A stretch of DNA of 64,000 nt from Anaerobacillus sp. CMMVII (GCF_025377685.1 NZ_JACEHK010000003.1:148748-212747), one strand, 5' to 3'; positions 34,352 through 44,060 are shown, counted from the stretch's first letter. Notes: generated by a model not told the origin, from the sequence alone. Translations and numbers: made by a program.

Positions 34352-34777
34352 CCTTGGACGGATAAGCATTACGCAGTAACAATCCCGCCTAATTATTTGG
34401 ATGAGTCATATGAAGCAATTCCATCTAACCAAATTTTGAAGGTAGTGGCAAAGCAAGTCGGGGACGTAGAAATTTCAATGGAATGTCAGACATGTCACAT
34501 GGAAGTAACTACTCCAACGCATCACAAACAAGTAGATTGGAATGAAAATCATAAAGCCAATGCAATTGAAGAGTTAGATCAGTGTATTACCTGTCATCAG
34601 GAAGAGAAATGGATTAGAAGAGTACGACCTCAAACGATGGAGCAGTTACTAGACCCAGATAAAGTAGATTTAAAGACATATATACCAGATGAGAAGATTG
34701 CGGAAAGTGAATCTCGCAATACTCCATTCTGCTTTACCTGCCATAGTGAAAAAATACCTGGATACACCGAAAGATAA
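34352..34777 (+). CDS. Multiheme cytochrome c, C-terminal part (3 hemes) of the split NapC-like gene
   Basis: In this frame coding-like sequence begins at PWTDKHYAVTIPPNYLDE (34352) without a start or ribosome binding site; the first TTG is 34397. It carries CQTCH, CITCH and CFTCH. The lack of any initiation signal and the continuity with the preceding ORF indicate a frameshifted tail rather than a gene of its own. If joined, the product is about 370 aa with eight hemes. Confidence 0.8.
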   Translation, partial: PWTDKHYAVTIPPNYLDESYEAIPSNQILKVVAKQVGDVEISMECQTCHMEVTTPTHHKQVDWNENHKANAIEELDQCITCHQEEKWIRRVRPQTMEQLLDPDKVDLKTYIPDEKIAESESRNTPFCFTCHSEKIPGYTER

Positions 34778-34913
34778 GGTGATACTAAATTAGTACGATA
34801 ATTTCCACTACCTCATAGTAAATACAAAATGAAACCATGGAAACTTGTTGTTCATTCTACCGATATTACCAACGTTTGGTAGATGCAAAGTATTAAAGCG
34901 AGGTGACGACACA

Positions 34914-36113
34914 TTGGATAAAGATCAGGAGCAAGAAAGAAAACAACGTGAAGAATTACAAGGTGACGACAAATATAGGCAAAGTCTTAAAAGAATTAAA
35001 GTTGCTACAATTGCACTTATTATAGTCATCGGTTTGGCTCTATCGGTAAATATAGGTGTTAACGCAACATCAACAAACTCTTTTTGTTCAAGCTGCCATA
35101 TGATGACTCCACAAGCACTGACATGGGAAGCTTCTTCTCATAGTTCGATTGATTGTAAGGACTGTCATATTAAATCAGGTATCGAAGGGAAGATCGAGGC
35201 GAAAATCGGTGGTCTATATGAACTGTACCACATGGTTACTGATTCTTATGGTACACCAATCAGGATGAAAGAATTGATACCGAATGAAAACTGTCAGAAG
35301 TGTCACAACATGGGAACAAGAGATGTCTCAGCATCAGGGGATATTATTGTTGATCATCTGATACATGACGAGAAAGAAGTTTTTTGTGTTACCTGTCATG
35401 CTGGTGTAGCACATGGGAAAGTTTCTGAAAATCGAGTCACATATAGAACTGATTTTGATCTTTGGGATGAAGATTTAGCTAATCATTTTATGACAGATAC
35501 TAAATACGTGAAGCCACAAATGGAAAAATGTATGGACTGTCATGAACTGAAACAGGCACCTTTAACTTGTGAAACGTGCCATACAACTGGAATGCTTCCA
35601 ACAGATCATAAAGAAAAGGATTTTGTTACTAAACAACATGGAAGTTTAGCGGAGAAAGACCTTTTATCATGTGATAGCTGTCATTCCTATATGTCTGAAA
35701 AGAAGATTAAAGAGCTTCAAGAGCAGAAATCATATACAAAGTTTTTAACCACTGATCCAGTTGATAAGAGTATGACGGTCCAGCAGTATGCGAAACAAAA
35801 TACTTTCTGTTCAGATTGTCACAGTGAACGTCCAGAGAGTCATAAAAGTGCCACTTACTTTTTAAATCATGGTAAACGTGTGAGCGAGAATGAGCAACAA
35901 TGTTTAACTTGTCATGAGAATGATCGTTACACACAGAATACAATTTCAAATATTACTTGTGCATCCTGCCACCCTAGTGGACACAATCCAAACTGGGAGC
36001 AAAGACATCCAACACCTTTATCAGCAACACAGAAATTTGAACGTACATGCTTAAGTTGTCATGTTGAAGAAACTTGTACCTCATGTCACGTCGATGCGAA
36101 TAGAAAAGATTAA
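34914..36113 (+). CDS. Membrane-anchored 12-heme cytochrome c (NapC/NirT-type N-terminus)
   Basis: 399 aa from TTG 34914, 7 nt after GAGGTGA. A charged cytoplasmic N-terminus is followed by one membrane helix (VATIALIIVIGLALSVNIG) and then a NapC/NrfH-like start (NSFCSSCHMMTP). Twelve CxxCH motifs are present, and the region after heme 4 is an extension not found in ordinary NrfH. It probably takes electrons from menaquinol or from the preceding cytochrome and moves them through the cell wall. It is the second gene of the cluster. Confidence 0.92.
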   Translation: MDKDQEQERKQREELQGDDKYRQSLKRIKVATIALIIVIGLALSVNIGVNATSTNSFCSSCHMMTPQALTWEASSHSSIDCKDCHIKSGIEGKIEAKIGGLYELYHMVTDSYGTPIRMKELIPNENCQKCHNMGTRDVSASGDIIVDHLIHDEKEVFCVTCHAGVAHGKVSENRVTYRTDFDLWDEDLANHFMTDTKYVKPQMEKCMDCHELKQAPLTCETCHTTGMLPTDHKEKDFVTKQHGSLAEKDLLSCDSCHSYMSEKKIKELQEQKSYTKFLTTDPVDKSMTVQQYAKQNTFCSDCHSERPESHKSATYFLNHGKRVSENEQQCLTCHENDRYTQNTISNITCASCHPSGHNPNWEQRHPTPLSATQKFERTCLSCHVEETCTSCHVDANRKD

Positions 36114-36130
36114 TCGGGAGGGGAATTAGT

Positions 36131-36868
36131 ATGGCACAAGACAGTCATAGAAAAAAAGATCCTGAAATTGAAACGAAGAATACTAGATATAACGAAACTG
36201 AAAAACAGTCACACTTCAAAAAGAAGTTTACTATTCTGCAAACCATCGGACTATTAACAATTACTCTATTATTTAGCACCGGTGGAGGGGTGGCATTAGG
36301 AAATATCTACTTTTGGAATAGTGAAGACATGAAAAGGATTAATGAACAATTAGAGTTTTACCAAGAAAAGGTAAATAATGATCCGGCAAACTTAGAGGAT
36401 CGTATTGTGTTAGGATACACGCACTTTCTAAAAGGCAACAACAACCAAGCGGTTAACGAGTTTAAATATGTCATAGATATCGACGAGAATTATTTTGACG
36501 CATATTACAATCTTGGTTTTGTCTACCTAGACGAAAAGAAATACTACGAAGCTTTGTCAATGTTTAATAAAACAGTTCAAATTGCACCAGCTGATTTTAA
36601 AGGTCACCTACAAATGGGGATAGCTCAGCGTCATCTCAACATGTATGATGCAGCAATTGCTTCATTTCAAGAAGCCAATCGTCTTGCACCAGCTAACGCT
36701 AATATTATCTTTCAAATTGGTCTAGTTGCCGAAGATATGGGTGATTACGAGAATGCTAGTGAGATCTTTAAGGATGTATTAAATTATGATCCTCTATTCC
36801 AAAAGGCAATCGATGCTTTAGAGCGTGTTCAAAAAGAACTCAAAAATGTAGGTGATAAAGATGAATAG
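36131..36868 (+). CDS. Membrane-anchored TPR protein of the cytochrome cluster
   Basis: 245 aa. One membrane helix near residues 38-60 is followed by a helical linker and about four to five tetratricopeptide repeats (for example FDAYYNLGFVYLDEKKYYEA and DFKGHLQMGIAQRHLNMYDA). TPR proteins act as assembly scaffolds; here the likely clients are extracytoplasmic cytochromes. The ATG follows GGGAGGGG. The gene overlaps the start of the NHL gene by a few bases. Confidence 0.85.
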   Translation: MAQDSHRKKDPEIETKNTRYNETEKQSHFKKKFTILQTIGLLTITLLFSTGGGVALGNIYFWNSEDMKRINEQLEFYQEKVNNDPANLEDRIVLGYTHFLKGNNNQAVNEFKYVIDIDENYFDAYYNLGFVYLDEKKYYEALSMFNKTVQIAPADFKGHLQMGIAQRHLNMYDAAIASFQEANRLAPANANIIFQIGLVAEDMGDYENASEIFKDVLNYDPLFQKAIDALERVQKELKNVGDKDE

Positions 36869-37829
36869 ACTAGCGGTATATATCCTAATGGCATCAATTG
36901 TCGTAATTAATGCGGGTGTATTTGGATTTATCTTTTCAAACCAAGCTCAAGCATTACCAACCGGTGTTAATACGGTAAATCAAAGTTCAGAAACGAAACC
37001 AGCAAGTCAAGTTTATGCTAGCTATAAAGATCCAATCGGTAGACCAATGGATGTTTTTGTTACAGCTGAAAATATGTATGTAACGGATACAAATAATCAA
37101 AAGGTTCATGTTTTTAACTTAAAAGGTGAACAATTATTTAGTTTTGGTGAAATGGGCTATGATCCTGGGCAATTCGAGTTTCCATATGGAATTTCTGTAG
37201 ATACTAGTGGGAATATTTATGTTGCGGATATGTACCATAGTAAAGTTTCAATTTTTGATGAGCAAGGAAAGTTTATTAAGTACTTTGCTGAAGAGTACAC
37301 TGAAAACGGTACATTCAAATCACCAGCAGGCTTACGTATTATCGATGAAAAGGTGTACATTACAGACGTTGAAGCGCACAAAGTATTTGTCTTTACTTTA
37401 GCTGGTGATTTACTTCTTGAAGTCGGTGAACCAGGAAGTGAAGATGGTCAATTATCAGCACCAAATGCAGTCACTGTTGATAAAGATGGTAACATTTATG
37501 TTGTTGATACTGTTAATCATAGAATTCAGCTTTTTGATAAGGAAGGGACGTTCCTACGTGGAATTGGGGAACAAACACCAGGATATAATGATGGACGTTT
37601 GGTTAATCCAAGGGGAATTGGAATTGACAGCAAAGGAAAGCTTTATGTTGTCAGTAATATGACCGACTATGTAGAGGTTTATGATCTAGAAGGAAACCAT
37701 TTATATTCCGTTGGTGGTAATGGTCAAGAACCAGGTAAACTGTACTTACCAAATGGTTTGTTTATTGACAGTAAAGATAATGTGTATGTAACAGATACCC
37801 TAAATCTTAGAATTTCTGTTTTCAGGTAA
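36861..37829 (+). CDS. Secreted NHL-repeat six-bladed beta-propeller protein
   Basis: About 322 aa. ATG 36861 lies inside the end of the TPR gene behind TAGGTGA. A signal peptide (residues 1-28) is followed by six NHL-type blades, each with a G-x-I/V-x-V-x-D-x-G-N-I/V-Y-V-x-D pattern (for example DTSGNIYVADMYHSKV and DKDGNIYVVDTVNHRI). NHL proteins accompany multiheme cytochromes in some metal-reducing bacteria; it may be a structural or docking partner. Confidence 0.88.
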   Translation: MNRLAVYILMASIVVINAGVFGFIFSNQAQALPTGVNTVNQSSETKPASQVYASYKDPIGRPMDVFVTAENMYVTDTNNQKVHVFNLKGEQLFSFGEMGYDPGQFEFPYGISVDTSGNIYVADMYHSKVSIFDEQGKFIKYFAEEYTENGTFKSPAGLRIIDEKVYITDVEAHKVFVFTLAGDLLLEVGEPGSEDGQLSAPNAVTVDKDGNIYVVDTVNHRIQLFDKEGTFLRGIGEQTPGYNDGRLVNPRGIGIDSKGKLYVVSNMTDYVEVYDLEGNHLYSVGGNGQEPGKLYLPNGLFIDSKDNVYVTDTLNLRISVFR

Positions 37830-37896
37830 GGCGCTTTCGAGACCTTACATTCTATAAGAAACATAATGAAACAATACTAAGTAATTTGAGGAGGTG

Positions 37897-37980
37897 GTGA
37901 ACAAAAGCATCTGTATAGAAAGATTACAAACTATAGGAAAAAAATCAAGGAGGGGAAACCATGAAGAAAGTTGTAATTAG
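37897..37980 (+). CDS. Possible 27-residue leader ORF overlapping the 6-heme cytochrome start
   Basis: GTG 37897 sits very close behind GAGGAGG and encodes NKSICIERLQTIGKKSRRGN then HEESCN. Its stop lies 20 bp inside the cytochrome gene in another frame, so it could be a translational coupling leader. The very short spacing from the ribosome binding site weakens the case. Confidence 0.3.
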   Translation: MNKSICIERLQTIGKKSRRGNHEESCN

Positions 37981-39280
37981 TTTATTCTTTTTATTGTTTG
38001 CGTTAGCGTTTTTTGCAACACCAAGTTTTGCATTGCATGGCGGTTTCACTGAAAATACAAACACATGCTTTAGATGTCATGATACTCACCAAGCAGATGC
38101 AAAGTCATTACTAAATAAAAATGATGTCTACCAAACATGTATGAGTTGTCATGATGGTACGACAGGAAGCCGTTCAGTAAACCGTACTGCAACGGAGTCA
38201 GTTTTCAATGAAAACAGTCCAAATGCTGCAGGTCATACTGCAAGAGTAACAGGTACATTTGCTGGAGCTTCAAGCAGTATGAGTGCCCACTTATCAAGTT
38301 CTGTAGTTAAAATCAGTGCTGCACCAGGTGGAACAACTAACCCGGATGCACCTGGTAACTGGCAAGGAACTTTCTCTTGTGATAGCTGTCATAATGCTCA
38401 TGGATCTTATAGTAGCAAAGTAGGTAGATACCTTTCTAATAATCCAAATGGAATGGTGAGTGTACCAGTAGAACAAGGCGGTAGAGCATTAAAGGATGTT
38501 CCTGTGGTAACTACGATCGATAACAACGGTCCAGAGTTTGTATTCCATAATGTTGAAGGAAAATTAACTTTAAAGAGAAAAGTACAAATCTCTAACAAGG
38601 GTCAATACACAACTTACTGGGTTGAAGACAAATCTCCTTGGATGAAAGTTACACCAAAAACTGCAATTGGTACAACAGTTACGGCTGATGTTACGATAAA
38701 CGCTAATATCAATAATGCTACTACAAACCATGTACCTGGATTGGTTCCAAACATTACAGGTGCTGGAATTAACAATATTGCAAAAGTTGATGTAGAACGT
38801 GCATATTATGTTGAAGCACCAGCTAATAAGTCGGAGTACTGGCAAAGTACAAAAGTTGTGAATGGAGCAACGGTTCCTAACATGGCTGGTATTCAATTAT
38901 CTGAGTTTTGCTCAAGCTGTCATTCAGATTACTTAGTTAAGTCTGGTGGAAGCACAAGTGTTCATAGCGGAGAGTCTTTCTATGGTCATACAACAAACAG
39001 TTCTTCTTACACATGTGTTCGTTGTCACTACGCACATGGTACAGATGCTAACTTAATGATTGATGCTAATGGTAATAGTGTATTCTCACTACAAAGAGAT
39101 CGTGGCTTAACTTTACAACAAGCACAAAGCCATATGAATGATACAAACTCTTCACTTAAGAAGTTTGTTGGAAGTTCTAGTTGTTGGGCTTGTCACAACT
39201 CATCAAAAGCTACAAATGTAGTACATGATGGTAAAGTTACAAATGACCGTCCAAAAACTGGTATGCCAGCTGGAAGATAA
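37961..39280 (+). CDS. Secreted 6-heme cytochrome c (doubled-CxxCH type)
   Basis: 439 aa. The signal peptide MKKVVISLFFLLFALAFFA ends at PSFA. Six CxxCH sites are spread in three groups (CFRCH, CMSCH; CDSCH; CSSCH, CVRCH, CWACH), and residues about 160-310 form a heme-free beta-rich domain. The opening HGGFTENTNTCFRCHDTH and CMSCHDGT recur in the 8-heme protein downstream. No membrane anchor or LPxTG is present, so it is probably released or wall-associated. GGAGGGGAAACC precedes the ATG. Confidence 0.9.
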   Translation: MKKVVISLFFLLFALAFFATPSFALHGGFTENTNTCFRCHDTHQADAKSLLNKNDVYQTCMSCHDGTTGSRSVNRTATESVFNENSPNAAGHTARVTGTFAGASSSMSAHLSSSVVKISAAPGGTTNPDAPGNWQGTFSCDSCHNAHGSYSSKVGRYLSNNPNGMVSVPVEQGGRALKDVPVVTTIDNNGPEFVFHNVEGKLTLKRKVQISNKGQYTTYWVEDKSPWMKVTPKTAIGTTVTADVTINANINNATTNHVPGLVPNITGAGINNIAKVDVERAYYVEAPANKSEYWQSTKVVNGATVPNMAGIQLSEFCSSCHSDYLVKSGGSTSVHSGESFYGHTTNSSSYTCVRCHYAHGTDANLMIDANGNSVFSLQRDRGLTLQQAQSHMNDTNSSLKKFVGSSSCWACHNSSKATNVVHDGKVTNDRPKTGMPAGR

Positions 39281-39332
39281 AAAGACTACCAATTAGCAGC
39301 AACTAATTGATAGCCTAAGCAATATAATACCG

Positions 39333-39375
39333 AGTGACTAAAGTATGGATCGTGATGTTTTGTACTTTAGTCACT
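39333..39375 (+). terminator. Long hairpin between the 6-heme and 8-heme genes
   Basis: AGTGACTAAAGTA pairs perfectly with TACTTTAGTCACT. There is no clean U-tract, so it may attenuate or protect the upstream mRNA rather than fully terminate. Confidence 0.6.
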
Positions 39376-39478
39376 TATTATAATACCCATAATAATACAA
39401 TATGAAACGATATGCTGTAAGAAATGTCACAACTATATTGTTTTAGTAGGTAATCAAAACATTAAAGGGTGATTCAAG

Positions 39479-41641
39479 ATGTTGCAAAAAAGGGAAATAC
39501 GAAAAAGCCTCGTGTTATTTCTTTGTTTTACTATATTATTATATATCAATCCATTGGCACCCACAACAATAGTTGCTTGGGGTAATGAAGTAGAGCCAAC
39601 TGAAAGAGAAAATGATCCGGAACAAACAGGGAATAACGGGATTGTTGTTTTACAAAATGTTGAGGAACAACAAGTTATTACTATAAACCCTTTAGGTGGA
39701 TCATTCTTTAATGAGTTGATATTGGTAACTGGTGAAGTGGAAAGTGTAGTTGGGGCAGAGGAAAAGTTAACTCTTATTGTTTCTGATAATGGTTCTTTTT
39801 CCAAAGAGTTAACCAGAACAATTCAACTAGTGGATGGAGCTTGGGAACATAGTTTTGATGTTTCTGAAAAAGTGAATGGTAATTTCATATTTCCAGAAGG
39901 GGAATATACAATCAAAGCAACAGTAACGGGATCAGAATTGCTAATCTCAAATGATGTTACATTTAAAGTAGACCGCACCGTACCAACAGTCGAAATTAGT
40001 CGACCATTACAAAATGGTGAGTATGTTAATAAGGCACTTATCGAAGGTAGTACTGAAATAGGGAATACTGTTGATTTATATCATGTAATTGGTGAAGTTG
40101 AAAAAAAGATCCATAGTGTAGTTGCAAATGATCATGGAGTATTTTCTTTTTTGTTAAATGATTTAGTAGAAGGTGATCATACCTTTATCATTAAAGTAAC
40201 AAATTATGCTGGAAATGTAGGAGAAACCAAAGAGTTCTCCTTTATATACGACAAAACAAGACCGTATGTTTCAACTGCTAATCTTACTCCTAAACATAAT
40301 TCAACAGGTATAGATTTTAATAGTAAAATTACGCTTAAACTAGTTGATCCTAACCTGGATATTAATAATATCCTTACCAAGGATCCTATTGAATTATATG
40401 AGCGAGGTAATTCTACAAAAATCCCAGGAAAAGTTACTTATGATGAAGCAACAAAAATTCTAACATTTACACCCAATAATAATCTAAAAGCAAGTACAAA
40501 GTATTTTGTTGTTATTAATCCAAAAATAACTGATATGGCTGGAAATCTAATTCATCAACGCAACTGGTCATTTACTACGAAAAATAACTCGGGTGTAGGA
40601 AGTCCACATGGCGGTTATTTAGAGAATACAAACACTTGTAAACTTTGTCATAGTACGCATATGGCTTCACAGCCTAAAATGCAACAAGGGAACTTAGAAC
40701 TAATTGACGATCCAAATAATTTGATAGATCCATCAAATATCCCTAATGTTATTAACGGATACTGTATGGCCTGTCATGATGGGACTGTCGCTAGTAACAT
40801 GAATAATCACCAAGGGAAAAAATCAGATCACAATAAACAAGTAGTTCGAAAAGCGGACGGAGCAGTTGTCAGTCAATCCTGTGGGAACTGCCATAATGTT
40901 CATTTAGAATCACACGCTAGTAATCCAAACCTTTTAAAAGACCACTTTGTCTTTGATCATACTGGTGTTAAAGACGCAGACGGTGTTGGGAAAATTGACA
41001 GCAGTGAACGCCTATGTGAGTCATGCCATGAATATGACTTAGGGGAAAAACTAAATGCTAATCAGTATGCGGTATATACCTACCGTAATCGGAACACAAG
41101 TTCAAGTGATTTAAAAGATAAAAATCACTATGGGTCAGCTGATGATTACCAACTGTGCTTACGTTGTCATAATAGTGATTACGCCGCGAAATACAAAGGT
41201 GTAAATAAGGCAATTGCAGATATTGAAAAGTTTTATAAAAATACCAATTCCGGTCACTATATCCTAATGGATAAAGTTAAGGATGGCAGTTTATTAAATG
41301 GAAATATGCCTTGCGCTGATTGTCATGAAACCCATAACGCGAATAATGGTAAATTAATAAAGAAGGATCTTGGTCATAATACGGAAAGTAGTACTATCTT
41401 AGAAAACTGGCCAAATGCAGGGGTAAATGCAAACTTAAACCAGAGAACCCTATGCCTATCGTGTCATAACAACGAAACTGAGCTTTATGGTATAACTGTA
41501 GGGTTACCAGAAAAAAATGCTTCAGGATCGACGATAAATGCCCATTTACCTACAAGTACAAGTGCTTGTTCAAATTGCCACGGCGGTTCTTCACGTACCT
41601 TTATGGAGGCTGTTCATTCACCGAGTAAGCGAGGGAATTAG
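39479..41641 (+). CDS. Secreted 8-heme cytochrome c with Ig-like domains
   Basis: 720 aa. Signal peptide to about residue 32; then Ig-like domains (about 60-165 and 165-260), one SbsA-type Ig-like domain (about 265-370, ending NWSFTTK), then a heme region from residue 387 with CKLCH, CMACH, CGNCH, CESCH, CLRCH, CADCH, CLSCH and CSNCH. The Ig-like stalk would place the hemes beyond the wall, fitting a terminal extracellular cytochrome. The heme region opens HGGYLENTNTCKLCHSTH, like the 6-heme protein. No sorting motif is visible at the C-terminus. Confidence 0.9.
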   Translation: MLQKREIRKSLVLFLCFTILLYINPLAPTTIVAWGNEVEPTERENDPEQTGNNGIVVLQNVEEQQVITINPLGGSFFNELILVTGEVESVVGAEEKLTLIVSDNGSFSKELTRTIQLVDGAWEHSFDVSEKVNGNFIFPEGEYTIKATVTGSELLISNDVTFKVDRTVPTVEISRPLQNGEYVNKALIEGSTEIGNTVDLYHVIGEVEKKIHSVVANDHGVFSFLLNDLVEGDHTFIIKVTNYAGNVGETKEFSFIYDKTRPYVSTANLTPKHNSTGIDFNSKITLKLVDPNLDINNILTKDPIELYERGNSTKIPGKVTYDEATKILTFTPNNNLKASTKYFVVINPKITDMAGNLIHQRNWSFTTKNNSGVGSPHGGYLENTNTCKLCHSTHMASQPKMQQGNLELIDDPNNLIDPSNIPNVINGYCMACHDGTVASNMNNHQGKKSDHNKQVVRKADGAVVSQSCGNCHNVHLESHASNPNLLKDHFVFDHTGVKDADGVGKIDSSERLCESCHEYDLGEKLNANQYAVYTYRNRNTSSSDLKDKNHYGSADDYQLCLRCHNSDYAAKYKGVNKAIADIEKFYKNTNSGHYILMDKVKDGSLLNGNMPCADCHETHNANNGKLIKKDLGHNTESSTILENWPNAGVNANLNQRTLCLSCHNNETELYGITVGLPEKNASGSTINAHLPTSTSACSNCHGGSSRTFMEAVHSPSKRGN

Positions 41642-41697
41642 GCGATATGGTTCAAGCAATTTATCCCAATCTTTAAAATCTCATTTAAAATTATTAA

Positions 41698-41728
41698 AAA
41701 GGCTCTCATAGTTGAGAGCCTTTTTTCT
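41698..41728. terminator. Bidirectional terminator at the end of the cytochrome locus
   Basis: AAAGGCTCTC/GAGAGCCTTT stem with A- and T-runs on both sides, between convergent genes. Confidence 0.88.
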
Positions 41729-42815
41729 ATCTTTCATACACCCAAACATCTACAACCATCCCGTCATGAGGGTTGGCATTAAACTTCAGAAGATAGTTAC
41801 CGACAGTGTATTGAAAAAATACTTCTTCGGTCATTTCATTAAAGCCTTCTTTATCTGGCTTACCTACTATTTCTTTTACCTCATTTAACGTCTTTTTAAT
41901 GCGATTGCCATTCATAGCAATGTGAGTTATTTTTTCTGCTTCATCAAAAATAAACATGAAGTTACTGTAGCCAAAGTATGGCCCACCTTCATAGTAACCT
42001 TCTTCAAATGGTTGACCTAGTTCCTCGACTAGCTTTTGTTTCGAGTCACCGATAGCTACTGGACTTCCAACCATTTGCCCCATAGCTGCAACGGCTATCC
42101 AACCCTTGGTTAGCTCTAGGTCTTGATACGCTAAAAACATTTCGGGTGTTTCGTTCCAAATTTCAAACCAATATTCGCCCTTCAGCAATCCGTATGGATC
42201 ATGAGTATTGTTGTAAAGCGTGGCATCAATATCATGCAATTTATTGTTTTTCAATTCCCAAGTCGTAAATTTCCACTCATCTCCATTATAACTGACCGTT
42301 TGAAATGTATTTTCCTTAATCAGTTTGATATTTGTATCTGAGAAAAATAGTTTCGTATTTTTTGTTATCCATTCTATCCTGCCATCAGCGACATAAAACA
42401 ATTCTGCCATGTTAAGACCTGTTTGATCCGCCTGCATGAATACAAGAAATTGTTCAGGCTGGAATGAACGAGAAAGAACCAAGCTCTCATCCGGGAAAAA
42501 GACCTCAATATCCTCTTCGACGAGTCCTTGATCTTCCCCCTCTTTTAGAAGAGCTAACCGGTATGAATGATCACTTTCCAAAACAAAAATAACATAATCT
42601 TCGTTTTCACGAGCTTTTACCCGGAAGGAAAAATGAGAGTTTTGTTCTAAAACCATTCGATCTATCCAAGTGTCGTTTTGTTTCTGTAGATAAGGGTCTA
42701 ATTGGTTTGTTTGTATGGAAGCCGTTTGTTTTACATTTTCATCGAGTGGTGTTAGATCATTTGAACAACCAACTAGAAATGAGAGCAAAAATATCAATAT
42801 TGTTGTTTTTTTCAC
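41727..42815 (-). CDS. Lipoprotein of unknown function with DUF4309-like repeats
   Basis: 362 aa with a lipobox (SFLVGCS) after a 15-residue signal. The N-terminal two thirds look like a beta-rich domain of unknown type. Two related C-terminal segments (IGDSKQKLVEELGQP and LNEVKEIVGKPDKEGF) resemble the SmpA/DUF4309-type fold. The ATG follows an AGGTGG box. It is a single gene with a terminator shared with the cytochrome locus. Role unknown. Confidence 0.75.
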   Translation of the reverse strand: MKKTTILIFLLSFLVGCSNDLTPLDENVKQTASIQTNQLDPYLQKQNDTWIDRMVLEQNSHFSFRVKARENEDYVIFVLESDHSYRLALLKEGEDQGLVEEDIEVFFPDESLVLSRSFQPEQFLVFMQADQTGLNMAELFYVADGRIEWITKNTKLFFSDTNIKLIKENTFQTVSYNGDEWKFTTWELKNNKLHDIDATLYNNTHDPYGLLKGEYWFEIWNETPEMFLAYQDLELTKGWIAVAAMGQMVGSPVAIGDSKQKLVEELGQPFEEGYYEGGPYFGYSNFMFIFDEAEKITHIAMNGNRIKKTLNEVKEIVGKPDKEGFNEMTEEVFFQYTVGNYLLKFNANPHDGMVVDVWVYER

Positions 42816-43163
42816 ATAACCACCTCTTTCTCTATTAATTTTACCCAGAGTTACAGGTATTTATTCTATTAAATGTTGGAATGATAGAAAGAGTTATAGT
42901 TTTTACTAGTAGATTAAGTTACGTAATTCTAATAAATCAGCCACACCAACCAAAAGGTTAACTCATAATTTAAGGTCAAAAAGAATATGGTTCAAATATA
43001 GTTTCGTGACTTTCATAATAATTTTGCTTTTAAATTCATTCAGTTGTCCATAGAAAAGCCTAAATTCACTCTCAATATCAAGGTATGGTTTAGTATAATG
43101 GAAATATCTTCAAGTTGTGATCTGTTTTTTTTGATTTGGTTTTTTTCGTAAAGTTTGTTGCTT

Positions 43164-43193
43164 TCGTAAAAATCCCAAAAGCCGGATTTTTAC
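43164..43193. repeat. Perfect 10-bp inverted repeat in a 500-bp gene-free stretch
   Basis: GTAAAAATCC pairs with GGATTTTTAC across 8 nt. The surrounding 42830-43350 region has no gene. Downstream, TTAAAAAGCCACAATGTTTA resembles a segment near 22634 and may be a dispersed element. Confidence 0.5.
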
Positions 43194-43353
43194 ACATATA
43201 TATTAAGATATCATTATTTATTTAGTAAGCATTGCTCTTTTCTTACTAATTCTACTGGAGATTTCTTCATCTAAGGTGGTTTTTTTTCAATTATTTTAGG
43301 TTAAAAAGCCACAATGTTTACGAAAAGAGCCTTAATTTTAAAGGAGGATACAA

Positions 43354-44031
43354 ATGATTAAGAAGATTGGCTACGTCGTTTTTTCAGTACTTATTATTAG
43401 CATATTAGGGTGTTCGGCAGAAAATGAAGAGGAACCGACAGCAGAAGAAGCATTTATAGAATATGCTGCCTATTGGGAAGCGGGGAATTATGAGAAGATG
43501 TATGAACTGCTTTCCACACAGGCAAAAGAACTGTTTGCTAAAAATGAATTTTTGGAGAGAAATGCAAAAATTTATGAGGATATCCGTGCAAAGGATTTAA
43601 CAGTAACGATGTTCGTTGAGGAAATGGTGGAAGAAGAAGTTCCTGTGGATCCAGAAGAACCTGAAACTGAAAAGCTTATTACATATGATAAAAAAATGGA
43701 TACATTTGCTGGTGCAGTCTCTTTTCGATCAGAGGTTTTAATGACGTTAGAGATTGAAGAAACCGAAGCGGGAGAGGAAAAATATTGGCGCCTTAATTGG
43801 ACACCAGCAATGATTTTCGATTCGTTAGAGGTAGGAGATAAAGTAAGACTTAGTACCCTGCATCCTACTAGAGGAGAGATTTTTGATAGAAACCATATTG
43901 GCCTAGCTGTAAATGGTGAAGTCATTAATATGGGGATTGTTCCAGATAGACTTCCTGAAAACGAGCAAAAAACACTTCAAGATGCTAGTAATCTATTGCA
44001 ACTATCTGTGGAAGAAATCGAAAAAAGCTAA
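43354..44031 (+). CDS. Penicillin-binding protein (PBP3/MecA type) lipoprotein, N-terminal part
   Basis: 225 aa. The signal plus lipobox ends SILGCSA. Residues 30-150 form an NTF2_MecA-like domain (EEAFIEYAAYWEAGNYEKMY), then the PBP dimer region begins (HPTRGEIFDRNHIGLAVNG). The frame ends at GAAAAAAGCTAA; with seven A the reading continues EKKLNQSWVKPDL into the second ORF, so the two are one gene. AAAGGAGG precedes the ATG. Confidence 0.88.
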   Translation: MIKKIGYVVFSVLIISILGCSAENEEEPTAEEAFIEYAAYWEAGNYEKMYELLSTQAKELFAKNEFLERNAKIYEDIRAKDLTVTMFVEEMVEEEVPVDPEEPETEKLITYDKKMDTFAGAVSFRSEVLMTLEIEETEAGEEKYWRLNWTPAMIFDSLEVGDKVRLSTLHPTRGEIFDRNHIGLAVNGEVINMGIVPDRLPENEQKTLQDASNLLQLSVEEIEKS

Positions 44032-44060
44032 ACCAGTCTTGGGTCAAACCAGATCTATTT

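Noticed and set aside
34352..34777. Separate triheme cytochrome gene
   Set aside because: No start signal or export sequence; it continues the preceding NapC-like reading after a one-base loss.
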